DNA from: Ascidia mentula
Taxonomy: Eukaryota > Chordata > Ascidiacea > Phlebobranchia > Ascidiidae
Assembly: GCA_947561715.1 (NCBI GenBank)
Contig: OX387200.1
Location: forward strand, 12,154,501-12,218,500
Length of the DNA stretch: 64,000 nt
Reading direction: 5' to 3'
Each line of letters opens with the position of its first letter. Within the stretch, counting starts at the first letter, position 1. This document shows, one piece after another, positions 40,788 through 54,182 of this stretch. Made by a program: the position numbers and the translations under genes. The notes under the pieces are model-generated. The model saw nothing but the letters and a program-made list of their open reading frames with translations. It had not been told where the DNA came from and made no database searches.

Positions 40788-42169
40788 GGAATACCAGCGT
40801 TTTCCACTGTATAACAAAGCTTGTACTGACAAAAATTATTTTTTATCGAAAAGTCGTATACTGCAAAATGGACAAGTACTGAAATCTCATAGTTTCATAC
40901 GTTGTGCAACCGCAAAAGCAATACTGGAGTATCAGCGTTTTCCACTGTATAATAAAGCTTGTACTGCAAAAAAATATTTTTCATCGAAAAGTCATATACT
41001 GCAAAATGGACAAGTGCTGAAATCGCATAGTTACATACGTTGTGCAACCGCAAAAGCAATACTGGAATATCAGCGTTGTCCACTGTATAACAAAGCTTGT
41101 ACTGAAAAAAATTATTTTTTGTCGAAAAGTCATATACTGCATAATGGACAAGTGCTGAAATCTCATAGTTACATACGTTGTGCAACCGCAAAAGCAATAC
41201 TGGAGTATCAGCGTTTTCCCCTGTATAATAAAGCTTGTACTGAAAAAAAATATTTTTTATCGAAAAGTCATATACTGCAAAATGGACAAGTGCTGAAATC
41301 GCATAGTTACATACGTTGTGCAACCGCAAAAGCAATACTGGTATATCAGCGTTGTCCACTGTATAATAAAGCTTGTACTGCAAAAAAATATTTTTCATCG
41401 AAAAGTCATATACTGCAAAATGGACAAGTGCTGAAATCGCATAGTTGCATACGTTGTGCAACCGCAAAAGCAATACTGGAGTATCAGCGTTTTCCACTGT
41501 ATAATTAAGCTTGTACTGCAAAAAAATATTTTTTTTATCGAAAAGTCATATACTGCAAAATAGACAAGTGCTGAAATCTCATAGTTACATACGTTGTGCA
41601 ACCGCAAAAGCAATACTGGAGTACCAGCGTTTTCCACTGTATAATAAAGCTTGTACTGAAAAAAATTATTTTTTATCGAAAAGTCATATACTGCAAAATG
41701 GACAAGTGCTGAAATCGCATAGTTACATACGTTGTGCAACCGCAAAAGCAATACTGGAGTATCAGCGTTTTCCCCTGTATAATAAAGCTTGTACTGAAAA
41801 AAAATATTTTTTATCGAAAAGTCATATACTGCAAAATGGACAAGTGCTGAAATCGCATAGTTACATACGTTGTGCAACCGCAAAAGCAATACTGGTATAT
41901 CAGCGTTGTCCAATGTATAATAAAGCTTGTACTGCAAAAAAATATTTTTCATCGAAAAGTCATATACTGCAAAATGGACAAGTGCTGAAATCGCATAGTT
42001 ACATACGTTGTGCAACCGCAAAAGCAATACTGGAGTATCAGCGTTTTCCACTGTATAATAAAGCTTGTACTGCAAAAAAATATTTTTCATCGAAAAGTCA
42101 TATACTGCAAAATAGACAAGTGCTGAAATCGCACAGTTGCATACGTTGAGCAACCGCAAAAGCAATACT
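40788..42169. repeat. Satellite block 14 (10 monomers, 1,382 bp)
   Basis: There is no 137 bp monomer. A 140 bp T8 monomer near 41525 is followed not by TGAGC but by a TCTCATAGTTACATACG monomer, an altered cassette also seen in blocks 21 and 22. The second half matches 53.55-54.18 kb at a spacing of 12,013 bp. Confidence 0.84.
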
Positions 42170-45100
42170 GGAATACCAGCGTTTTCCACTGTATAACAAA
42201 GCTTGTACTGAAAAAAATTATTTTTTATCGAAAAGTCGTATACTGCAAAATGGACAAGTACTGAAATCTCATAGTTTCATACTTTGTGCAACCGCAAAAG
42301 CAATACTGGAGTACCAGCGTTTTCCACTGTATAATAAAGCTTGTACTGAAAAAAATATTTTTCATCGAAAACTCATATACTGCAAAATGGACAAGTGCTG
42401 AAATCGCATAGTTACGTACGTTGTGCAACCGCAAAAGCAATACTGGAGTATCAGCGTTTTCCACTGTATAATAAAGCTTGTACTGAAAAAAATTATTTTT
42501 TATCGAAAAGTCATATACTGCAAAACGGACAAGTACTGAAATCTCATAGTTTCATACGTTGTGCAACCGCAAAAGCAATACTGGAGTATCAGCGTTTTCC
42601 ACTGTATAATAAAGCTTGTACTGCAAAAAAATATTTTTCATCGAAAAGTCATATACTGCAAAATGGACAAGTGCTGAAATCGCATAGTTACATACGTTGT
42701 GCAACCGCAATAGCAATACTGGAGTATCAGCGTTTTCCACTGTATAATAAAGCTTGTACTGAAAAAAAATATTTTTCATCGAAAAGTCATATACTGCAAA
42801 ATGGACAAGTGCTGAAATCGCATAGTTACATACGTTGTGCAACCGCAAAAGCAATACTGGAATATCAGCGTTGTCCACTGTATAACAAAGCTTGTACTGA
42901 AAAAAATTATTTTTTGTCGAAAAGTCATATACTGCATAATGGACAAGTGCTGAAATCTCATAGTTACATACGTTGTGCAACCGCAAAAGCAATACTGGAG
43001 TATCAGCGTTTTCCCCTGTATAATAAAGCTTGTACTGAAAAAAAATATTTTTAATCGAAAAGTCATATACTGCAAAATGGACAAGTGCTGAAATCGCATA
43101 GTTACATACGTTGTGCAACCGCAAAAGCAATACTGGAGTATCAGCGTTTTCCACTGTATAATAAAGCTTGTACTGCAAAAAAATATTTTTCATCGAAAAG
43201 TCATATACTGCAAAATGGACAAGTGCTGAAATCGCATAGTTACATACGTTGTGCAACCGCAAAAGCAATACTGGAATATCAGCGTTGTCCACTGTATAAC
43301 AAAGCTTGTACTGAAAAAAATTATTTTTTGTCGAAAAGTCATATACTGCATAATGGACAAGTGCTGAAATCGCATAGTTACATACGTTGTGCAACCGCAA
43401 AAGCAATACTGGAGTATCAGCGTTTTCCCCTGTATAATAAAGCTTGTACTGAAAAAAAATATTTTTTATCGAAAAGTCATATACTGCAAAATGGACAAGT
43501 GCTGAAATCGCATAGTTACATACGTTGTGCAACCGCAAAAGCAATACTGGTATATCAGCGTTGTCCACTGTATAATAAAGCTTGTACTGTAAAAAAATAT
43601 TTTTCATCGAAAAGTCATATACTGCAAAATGGACAAGTGCTGAAATCGCATAGTTGCATACGTTGTGCAACCGCAAAAGCAATACTGGAGTATCAGCGTT
43701 TTCCACTGTATAATAAAGCTTGTACTGCAAAAAAATATTTTTTTTATCGAAAAGTCATATACTGCAAAATAGACAAGTGCTGAAATCGCACAGTTGCATA
43801 CGTTGAGCAACCGCAAAAGCAATACTGGAGTATCAGCGTTTTCCACTGTATAATAAAGCTTGTACTGAAAAAAATTATTTTTTATCGAAAAGTCATATAC
43901 TGCAAAACGGACAAGTACTGAAATCTCATAGTTTCATACGTTGTGCAACCGCAAAAGCAATACTGGAGTATCAGCGTTTTCCACTGTATAATAAAGCTTG
44001 TACTGCAAAAAAATATTTTTCATCGAAAAGTCATATACTGCAAATTGGAAAAGTGCTGAAATCGCACAGTTGCATACGTTGTGCAACCGCAAAAGCAATA
44101 CTGGAATACCAGCGTTTTCCACTGTATAACAAAGCTTGTACTGAAAAAAATTATTTTTTATCGAAAAGTCATATACTGCAAAATGGACAAGTACTGAAAT
44201 CTCATAGTTACATACGTTGTGCAACCGCAAAAGCAATACTGGAGTACCAGCGTTTTCCACTGTATAATAAAGCTTGTACTGAAAAAAATTATTTTTTATC
44301 GAAAAGTCATATACTGCAAAATGGACAAGTGCTGAAATCTCATAGTTACATACGTTGTGCAACCGCAAAAGCAATACTGGAGTATCAGCGTTTTTCACTG
44401 TATAATAAAGCTTGTACTGCAAAAAAATATTTTTCATCGAAAAGTCATATACTGCAAAATGGACAAGTGCTGAAATCGCATAGTTACATACGTTGTGCAA
44501 CCGCAAAAGCAATACTGGAGTATCAGCGTTTTCCACTGTATCATAAAGCTTGTACTGCAAAAAAATATTTTTCATCGAAAAGTCATATACTGCAAATTGG
44601 AAAAGTGCTGAAATCGCACATTTGCATACGTTGTGCAACCGCAAAAGCAATACTGGAATACCAGCGTTTTCCACTGTATAACAAAGCTTGTACTGAAAAA
44701 AATTATTTTTTATCGAAAAGTCATATACTGCAAAATGGACAAGTACTGAAATCTCATAGTTACATACGTTGTGCAACCGCAAAAGCAATACTGGAGTACC
44801 AGCGTTTTCCACTGTATAATAAAGCTTGTACTGAAAAAAATTATTTTTTATCGAAAAGTCATATACTCCAAAATGGACAAGTGCTGAAATCTCATAGTTA
44901 CATACGTTGTGCAACCGCAAAAGCAATACTGGAGTATCAGCGTTTTCCACAGTATAATAAAGCTTGTACTGCAAAAAAATATTTTTCATCGAAAAGTCAT
45001 ATACTGCAAAATGGACAAGTGCTGAAATCTCATAGTTACATACGTTGTGCAACCGCAAAAGCAATACTGGAGTACCAGCGTTTTCCACTGTATAATAAAG

Positions 45101-46863
45101 CTTGTACTGAAAAAAATTATTTTTTATCGAAAAGTCATATACTCCAAAATGGACAAGTGCTGAAATCGCCCAGTTACATACGTTGTGCAACCGCAAAAGC
45201 AATACTGGAGTACCAGCGTTTTCCACTGTATAATAAAGCTTGTACTGCAAAAAAAATTTTTTTTATCGAAAAGTCATATACTGCAAAATAGACAAGTGCT
45301 GAAATCGCACAGTTGCATACGTTGAGCAACCGCAAAAGCAATACTGGAATACCAGCGTTTTCCACTGTATAACAAAGCTTGTACTGATAAAAATTATTTT
45401 TTATCGAAAAGTCATATACTGCAAAACGGACAAGTACTGAAATCTCATAGTTTCATACGTTGTGCAACCGCAAAAGCAATACTGGAGTATCAGCGTTTTC
45501 CACTGTATAATAAAGCTTGTACTGCAAAAAAATATTTTTCATCGAAAAGTCATATACTGCAAATTGGAAAAGTGCTGAAATCGCACAGTTGCATACGTTG
45601 TGCAACCGCAAAAGCAATACTGGAATACCAGCGTTTTCCACTGTATAACAAAGCTTGTACTGAAAAAAATTATTTTTTATCGAAAAGTCATATACTGCAA
45701 AATGGACAAGTACTGAAATCTCATAGTTACATACGTTGTGCAACCGCAAAAGCAATACTGGAGTACCAGCGTTTTCCACTGTATAATAAAGCTTGTACTG
45801 AAAAAAATTATTTTTTATCGAAAAGTCATATACTGCAAAATGGACAAGTGCTGAAATCTCATAGTTACATACGTTGTGCAACCGCAAAAGCAATACTGGA
45901 GTATCAGCGTTTTTCACTGTATAATAAAGCTTGTACTGCAAAAAAATATTTTTCATCGAAAAGTCATATACTGCAAAATGGACAAGTGCTGAAATCGCAT
46001 AGTTACATACGTTGTGCAACCGCAAAAGCAATACTGGAGTATCAGCGTTTTCCACTGTATAATAAAGCTTGTACTGCAAAAAAATATTTTTCATCGAAAA
46101 GTCATATACTGCAAATTGGAAAAGTGCTGAAATCGCACATTTGCATACGTTGTGCAACCGCAAAAGCAATACTGGAATACCAGCGTTTTCCACTGTATAA
46201 CAAAGCTTGTACTGAAAAAAATTATTTTTTATCGAAAAGTCATATACTGCAAAATGGACAAGTACTGAAATCTCATAGTTACATACGTTGTGCAACCGCA
46301 AAAGCAATACTGGAGTACCAGCGTTTTCCACTGTATAATAAAGCTTGTACTGAAAAAAATTATTTTTTATCGAAAAGTCATATACTCCAAAATGGACAAG
46401 TGCTGAAATCTCATAGTTACATACGTTGTGCAACCGCAAAAGCAATACTGGAGTATCAGCGTTTTCCACAGTATAATAAAGCTTGTACTGCAAAAAAATA
46501 TTTTTCATCGAAAAGTCATATACTGCAAAATGGACAAGTGCTGAAATCTCATAGTTACATACGTTGTGCAACCGCAAAAGCAATACTGGAGTACCAGCGT
46601 TTTCCACTGTATAATAAAGCTTGTACTGAAAAAAATTATTTTTTATCGAAAAGTCATATACTGCAAAATGGACAAGTGCTGAAATCGCCCAGTTACATAC
46701 GTTGTGCAACCGCAAAAGCAATACTGGAGTACCAGCGTTTTCCACTGTATAATAAAGCTTGTACTGCAAAAAAATATTTTTCATCGAAAAGTCATATACT
46801 GCAAAATAGACAAGTGCTGAAATCGCACAGTTGCATACGTTGAGCAACCGCAAAAGCAATACT
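42170..46863. repeat. Super-unit copy 1: blocks 15-17 (12+11+11 monomers, 4,694 bp)
   Basis: Blocks start at 42170, 43827 and 45346. Block 15 holds a TTTTTAATCG variant near 43050. Block 16 ends with a 139 bp A8T8 monomer near 45248, while block 17 has no length variant at all (exactly 11 x 138). The next 4.56 kb repeats this order. Confidence 0.88.
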
Positions 46864-49800
46864 GGAATACCAGCGTTTTCCACTGTATAACAAAGCTTGT
46901 ACTGAAAAAAATTATTTTTTATCGAAAAGTCGTATACTGCAAAATGGACAAGTACTGAAATCTCATAGTTTCATACGTTGTGCAACCGCAAAAGCAATAC
47001 TGGAGTACCAGCGTTTTCCACTGTATAATAAAGCTTGTACTGAAAAAAATATTTTTCATCGAAAACTCATATACTGCAAAATGGACAAGTGCTGAAATCG
47101 CATAGTTACGTACGTTGTGCAACCGCAAAAGCAATACTGGAGTATCAGCGTTTTCCACTGTATAATAAAGCTTGTACTGAAAAAAATTATTTTTTATCGA
47201 AAAGTCATATACTGCAAAACGGACAAGTACTGAAATCTCATAGTTTCATACGTTGTGCAACCGCAAAAGCAATACTGGAGTATCAGCGTTTTCCACTGTA
47301 TAATAAAGCTTGTACTGCAAAAAAATATTTTTCATCGAAAAGTCATATACTGCAAAATGGACAAGTGCTGAAATCGCATAGTTACATACGTTGTGCAACC
47401 GCAATAGCAATACTGGAGTATCAGCGTTTTCCACTGTATAATAAAGCTTGTACTGAAAAAAAATATTTTTCATCGAAAAGTCATATACTGCAAAATGGAC
47501 AAGTGCTGAAATCGCATAGTTACATACGTTGTGCAACCGCAAAAGCAATACTGGAATATCAGCGTTGTCCACTGTATAACAAAGCTTGTACTGAAAAAAA
47601 TTATTTTTTGTCGAAAAGTCATATACTGCATAATGGACAAGTGCTGAAATCTCATAGTTACATACGTTGTGCAACCGCAAAAGCAATACTGGAGTATCAG
47701 CGTTTTCCACTGTATAATAAAGCTTGTACTGAAAAAAAATATTTTTAATCGAAAAGTCATATACTGCAAAATGGACAAGTGCTGAAATCGCATAGTTACA
47801 TACGTTGTGCAACCGCAAAAGCAATACTGGAATATCAGCGTTGTCCACTGTATAACAAAGCTTGTACTGAAAAAAATTATTTTTTGTCGAAAAGTCATAT
47901 ACTGCATAATGGACAAGTGCTGAAATCTCATAGTTACATACGTTGTGCAACCGCAAAAGCAATACTGGAGTATCAGCGTTTTCCCCTGTATAATAAAGCT
48001 TGTACTGAAAAAAAATATTTTTTATCGAAAAGTCATATACTGCAAAATGGACAAGTGCTGAAATCGCATAGTTACATACGTTGTGCAACCGCAAAAGCAA
48101 TACTGGTATATCAGCGTTGTCCACTGTATAATAAAGCTTGTACTGTAAAAAAATATTTTTCATCGAAAAGTCATATACTGCAAAATGGACAAGTGCTGAA
48201 ATCGCATAGTTGCATACGTTGTGCAACCGCAAAAGCAATACTGGAGTATCAGCGTTTTCCACTGTATAATAAAGCTTGTACTGCAAAAAAATATTTTTTT
48301 TATCGAAAAGTCATATACTGCAAAATAGACAAGTGCTGAAATCGCACAGTTGCATACGTTGAGCAACCGCAAAAGCAATACTGGAGTATCAGCGTTTTCC
48401 ACTGTATAATAAAGCTTGTACTGAAAAAAATTATTTTTTATCGAAAAGTCATATACTGCAAAACGGACAAGTACTGAAATCTCATAGTTTCATACGTTGT
48501 GCAACCGCAAAAGCAATACTGGAGTATCAGCGTTTTCCACTGTATAATAAAGCTTGTACTGCAAAAAAATATTTTTCATCGAAAAGTCATATACTGCAAA
48601 TTGGAAAAGTGCTGAAATCGCACAGTTGCATACGTTGTGCAACCGCAAAAGCAATACTGGAATACCAGCGTTTTCCACTGTATAACAAAGCTTGTACTGA
48701 AAAAAATTATTTTTTATCGAAAAGTCATATACTGCAAAATGGACAAGTACTGAAATCTCATAGTTACATACGTTGTGCAACCGCAAAAGCAATACTGGAG
48801 TACCAGCGTTTTCCACTGTATAATAAAGCTTGTACTGAAAAAAATTATTTTTTATCGAAAAGTCATATACTGCAAAATGGACAAGTGCTGAAATCTCATA
48901 GTTACATACGTTGTGCAACCGCAAAAGCAATACTGGAGTATCAGCGTTTTTCACTGTATAATAAAGCTTGTACTGCAAAAAAATATTTTTCATCGAAAAG
49001 TCATATACTGCAAAATGGACAAGTGCTGAAATCGCATAGTTACATACGTTGTGCAACCGCAAAAGCAATACTGGAGTATCAGCGTTTTCCACTGTATCAT
49101 AAAGCTTGTACTGCAAAAAAATATTTTTCATCGAAAAGTCATATACTGCAAATTGGAAAAGTGCTGAAATCGCACATTTGCATACGTTGTGCAACCGCAA
49201 AAGCAATACTGGAATACCAGCGTTTTCCACTGTATAACAAAGCTTGTACTGAAAAAAATTATTTTTTATCGAAAAGTCATATACTGCAAAATGGACAAGT
49301 ACTGAAATCTCATAGTTACATACGTTGTGCAACCGCAAAAGCAATACTGGAGTACCAGCGTTTTCCACTGTATAATAAAGCTTGTACTGAAAAAAATTAT
49401 TTTTTATCGAAAAGTCATATACTCCAAAATGGACAAGTGCTGAAATCTCATAGTTACATACGTTGTGCAACCGCAAAAGCAATACTGGAGTATCAGCGTT
49501 TTCCACAGTATAATAAAGCTTGTACTGCAAAAAAATATTTTTCATCGAAAAGTCATATACTGCAAAATGGACAAGTGCTGAAATCTCATAGTTACATACG
49601 TTGTGCAACCGCAAAAGCAATACTGGAGTACCAGCGTTTTCCACTGTATAATAAAGCTTGTACTGAAAAAAATTATTTTTTATCGAAAAGTCATATACTC
49701 CAAAATGGACAAGTGCTGAAATCGCCCAGTTACATACGTTGTGCAACCGCAAAAGCAATACTGGAGTACCAGCGTTTTCCACTGTATAATAAAGCTTGTA

Positions 49801-51421
49801 CTGCAAAAAAAATTTTTTTTATCGAAAAGTCATATACTGCAAAATAGACAAGTGCTGAAATCGCACAGTTGCATACGTTGAGCAACCGCAAAAGCAATAC
49901 TGGAATACCAGCGTTTTCCACTGTATAACAAAGCTTGTACTGATAAAAATTATTTTTTATCGAAAAGTCATATACTGCAAAACGGACAAGTACTGAAATC
50001 TCATAGTTTCATACGTTGTGCAACCGCAAAAGCAATACTGGAGTATCAGCGTTTTCCACTGTATAATAAAGCTTGTACTGCAAAAAAATATTTTTCATCG
50101 AAAAGTCATATACTGCAAATTGGAAAAGTGCTGAAATCGCACAGTTGCATACGTTGTGCAACCGCAAAAGCAATACTGGAATACCAGCGTTTTCCACTGT
50201 ATAACAAAGCTTGTACTGAAAAAAATTATTTTTTATCGAAAAGTCATATACTGCAAAATGGACAAGTACTGAAATCTCATAGTTACATACGTTGTGCAAC
50301 CGCAAAAGCAATACTGGAGTACCAGCGTTTTCCACTGTATAATAAAGCTTGTACTGAAAAAAATTATTTTTTATCGAAAAGTCATATACTGCAAAATGGA
50401 CAAGTGCTGAAATCTCATAGTTACATACGTTGTGCAACCGCAAAAGCAATACTGGAGTATCAGCGTTTTTCACTGTATAATAAAGCTTGTACTGCAAAAA
50501 AATATTTTTCATCGAAAAGTCATATACTGCAAAATGGACAAGTGCTGAAATCGCATAGTTACATACGTTGTGCAACCGCAAAAGCAATACTGGAGTATCA
50601 GCGTTTTCCACTGTATAATAAAGCTTGTACTGCAAAAAAATATTTTTCATCGAAAAGTCATATACTGCAAATTGGAAAAGTGCTGAAATCGCACATTTGC
50701 ATACGTTGTGCAACCGCAAAAGCAATACTGGAATACCAGCGTTTTCCACTGTATAACAAAGCTTGTACTGAAAAAAATTATTTTTTATCGAAAAGTCATA
50801 TACTGCAAAATGGACAAGTACTGAAATCTCATAGTTACATACGTTGTGCAACCGCAAAAGCAATACTGGAGTACCAGCGTTTTCCACTGTATAATAAAGC
50901 TTGTACTGAAAAAAATTATTTTTTATCGAAAAGTCATATACTCCAAAATGGACAAGTGCTGAAATCTCATAGTTACATACGTTGTGCAACCGCAAAAGCA
51001 ATACTGGAGTATCAGCGTTTTCCACAGTATAATAAAGCTTGTACTGCAAAAAAATATTTTTCATCGAAAAGTCATATACTGCAAAATGGACAAGTGCTGA
51101 AATCTCATAGTTACATACGTTGTGCAACCGCAAAAGCAATACTGGAGTACCAGCGTTTTCCACTGTATAATAAAGCTTGTACTGAAAAAAATTATTTTTT
51201 ATCGAAAAGTCATATACTGCAAAATGGACAAGTGCTGAAATCGCCCAGTTACATACGTTGTGCAACCGCAAAAGCAATACTGGAGTACCAGCGTTTTCCA
51301 CTGTATAATAAAGCTTGTACTGCAAAAAAATATTTTTTTTATCGAAAAGTCATATACTGCAAAATAGACAAGTGCTGAAATCGCACAGTTGCATACGTTG
51401 AGCAACCGCAAAAGCAATACT
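46864..51421. repeat. Super-unit copy 2: blocks 18-20 (11+11+11 monomers, 4,558 bp)
   Basis: Blocks start at 46864, 48383 and 49902. They reproduce the preceding super-unit with one monomer missing from its first block, and include the shared TTTTTAATCG (near 47744) and A8T8 (near 49804) variants. Block 20 ends with a 140 bp T8 monomer where block 17 has a normal one. Confidence 0.88.
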
Positions 51422-54182
51422 GGAATACCAGCGTTTTCCACTGTATAACAAAGCTTGTACTGATAAAAATTATTTTTTATCGAAAAGTCGTATACTGCAA
51501 AATGGACAAGTACTGAAATCTCATAGTTTCATACGTTGTGCAACCGCAAAAGCAATACTGGAGTACCAGCGTTTTCCACTCTATAATAAAGCTTGTACTG
51601 AAAAAAATATTTTTCATCGAAAAGTCATATACTGCAAAATGGACAAGTGCTGAAATTGCATAGTTACGTACGTTGTGCAACCGCAAAAGCAATACTGGAG
51701 TATCAGCGTTTTCCACTGTATAATAAAGCTTGTACTGAAAAAAATTATTTTTTATCGAAAAGTCATATATTGCAAAACGGACAAGTACTGAAATCTCATA
51801 GTTTCATACGTTGTGCAACCGCAAAAGCAATACTGGAGTATCAGCGTTTTCCACTGTATAATAAAGCTTGTACTGCAAAAAAATATTTTTCATCGAAAAG
51901 TCATATACTGCAAAATGGACAAGTGCTGAAATCGCATAGTTACATACGTTGTGCAACCGCAAAAGCAATACTGGAGTATCAGCGTTTTCCACTGTATAAT
52001 AAAGCTTGTACTGCAAAAAAATATTTTTCATCGAAAAGTCATATACTGCAAATTGGAAAAGTGCTGAAATCGCACAGTTGCATACGTTGTGCAACCGCAA
52101 AAGCAATACTGGAATACCAGCGTTTTCCACTGTATAACAAAGCTTGTACTGAAAAAAATTATTTTTTGTCGAAAAGTCATATACTGCAAAATGGACAAGT
52201 ACTGAAATCTCATAGTTACATACGTTGTGCAACCGCAAAAGCAATACTGGAGTACCAGCGTTTTCCACTGTATAATAAAGCTTGTACTGAAAAAAATTAT
52301 TTTTTATCGAAAAGTCATATACTGCAAAATGGACAAGTGCTGAAATCGCATAGTTACATACGTTGTGCAACCGCAATAGCAATACTGGAGTATCAGCGTT
52401 TTCCACTGTATAATAAAGCTTGTACTGCAAAAAAATATTTTTCATCGAAAAGTCATATACTGCAAAATGGACAAGTGCTGAAATCGCATAGTTACATACG
52501 TTGTGCAACCGCAAAAGCAATACTGGAGTATCAGCGTTTTCCACTGTATAATAAAGCTTGTACTGCAAAAAAATATTTTTCATCGAAAAGTCATATACTG
52601 CAAAATGGACAAGTGCTGAAATCGCATAGTTACATACGTTGTGCAACCGCAAAAGCAATACTGGAATATCAGCGTTGTCCACTGTATAACAAAGCTTCTA
52701 CTGAAAAAAATTATTTTTTGTCGAAAAGTCATATACTGCATAATGGACAAGTGCTGAAATCTCATAGTTACATACGTTGTGCAACCGCAAAAGCAATACT
52801 GGAGTATCAGCGTTTTCCCCTGTATAATAAAGCTTGTACTGAAAAAAATTATTTTTTATCGAAAAGTCATATACTGCAAAATGGACAAGTGCTGAAATCG
52901 CATAGTTACATACGTTGTGCAACCGCAAAAGCAATACTGGAGTATCAGCGTTTTCCACTGTATAATAAAGCTTGTACTGCAAAAAAATATTTTTCATCGA
53001 AAAGTCATATACTGCAAAATGGACAAGTGCTGAAATCGCATAGTTACATACGTTGTGCAACCGCAAAAGCAATACTGGAATATCAGCGTTGTCCACTGTA
53101 TAACAAAGCTTGTACTGAAAAAAATTATTTTTTGTCGAAAAGTCATATACTGCATAATGGACAAGTGCTGAAATCTCATAGTTACATACGTTGTGCAACC
53201 GCAAAAGCAATACTGGAGTATCAGCGTTTTCCCCTGTATAATAAAGCTTGTACTGAAAAAAAATATTTTTTATCGAAAAGTCATATACTGCAAAATGGAC
53301 AAGTGCTGAAATCGCATAGTTACATACGTTGTGCAACCGCAAAAGCAATACTGGTATATCAGCGTTGTCCACTGTATAATAAAGCTTGTACTGCAAAAAA
53401 ATATTTTTCATCGAAAAGTCATATACTGCAAAATGGACAAGTGCTGAAATCGCATAGTTGCATACGTTGTGCAACCGCAAAAGCAATACTGGAGTATCAG
53501 CGTTTTCCACTGTATAATAAAGCTTGTACTGCAAAAAAATGTTTTTTTTATCGAAAAGTCATATACTGCAAAATAGACAAGTGCTGAAATCTCATAGTTA
53601 CATACGTTGTGCAACCGCAAAAGCAATACTGGAGTACCAGCGTTTTCCACTGTATAATAAAGCTTGTACTGAAAAAAATTATTTTTTATCGAAAAGTCAT
53701 ATACTGCAAAATGGACAAGTGCTGAAATCGCATAGTTACATACGTTGTGCAACCGCAAAAGCAATACTGGAGTATCAGCGTTTTCCCCTGTATAATAAAG
53801 CTTGTACTGAAAAAAAATATTTTTTATCGAAAAGTCATATACTGCAAAATGGACAAGTGCTGAAATCGCATAGTTACATACGTTGTGCAACCGCAAAAGC
53901 AATACTGGTATATCAGCGTTGTCCACTGTATAATAAAGCTTGTACTGCAAAAAAATATTTTTCATCGAAAAGTCATATACTGCAAAATGGACAAGTGCTG
54001 AAATCGCATAGTTACATACGTTGTGCAACCGCAAAAGCAATACTGGAGTATCAGCGTTTTCCACTGTATAATAAAGCTTGTACTGCAAAAAAATATTTTT
54101 CAACGAAAAGTCATATACTGCAAAATAGACAAGTGCTGAAATCGCACAGTTGCATACGTTGAGCAACCGCAAAAGCAATACT
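51422..54182. repeat. Satellite block 21 (20 monomers, 2,761 bp)
   Basis: The first part copies block 6 (spacing 34,652 bp to about 52.85 kb). The second part holds a 414 bp triplet repeat and a T8 monomer with ATG in place of ATA near 53540. The end matches block 14. Confidence 0.84.
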
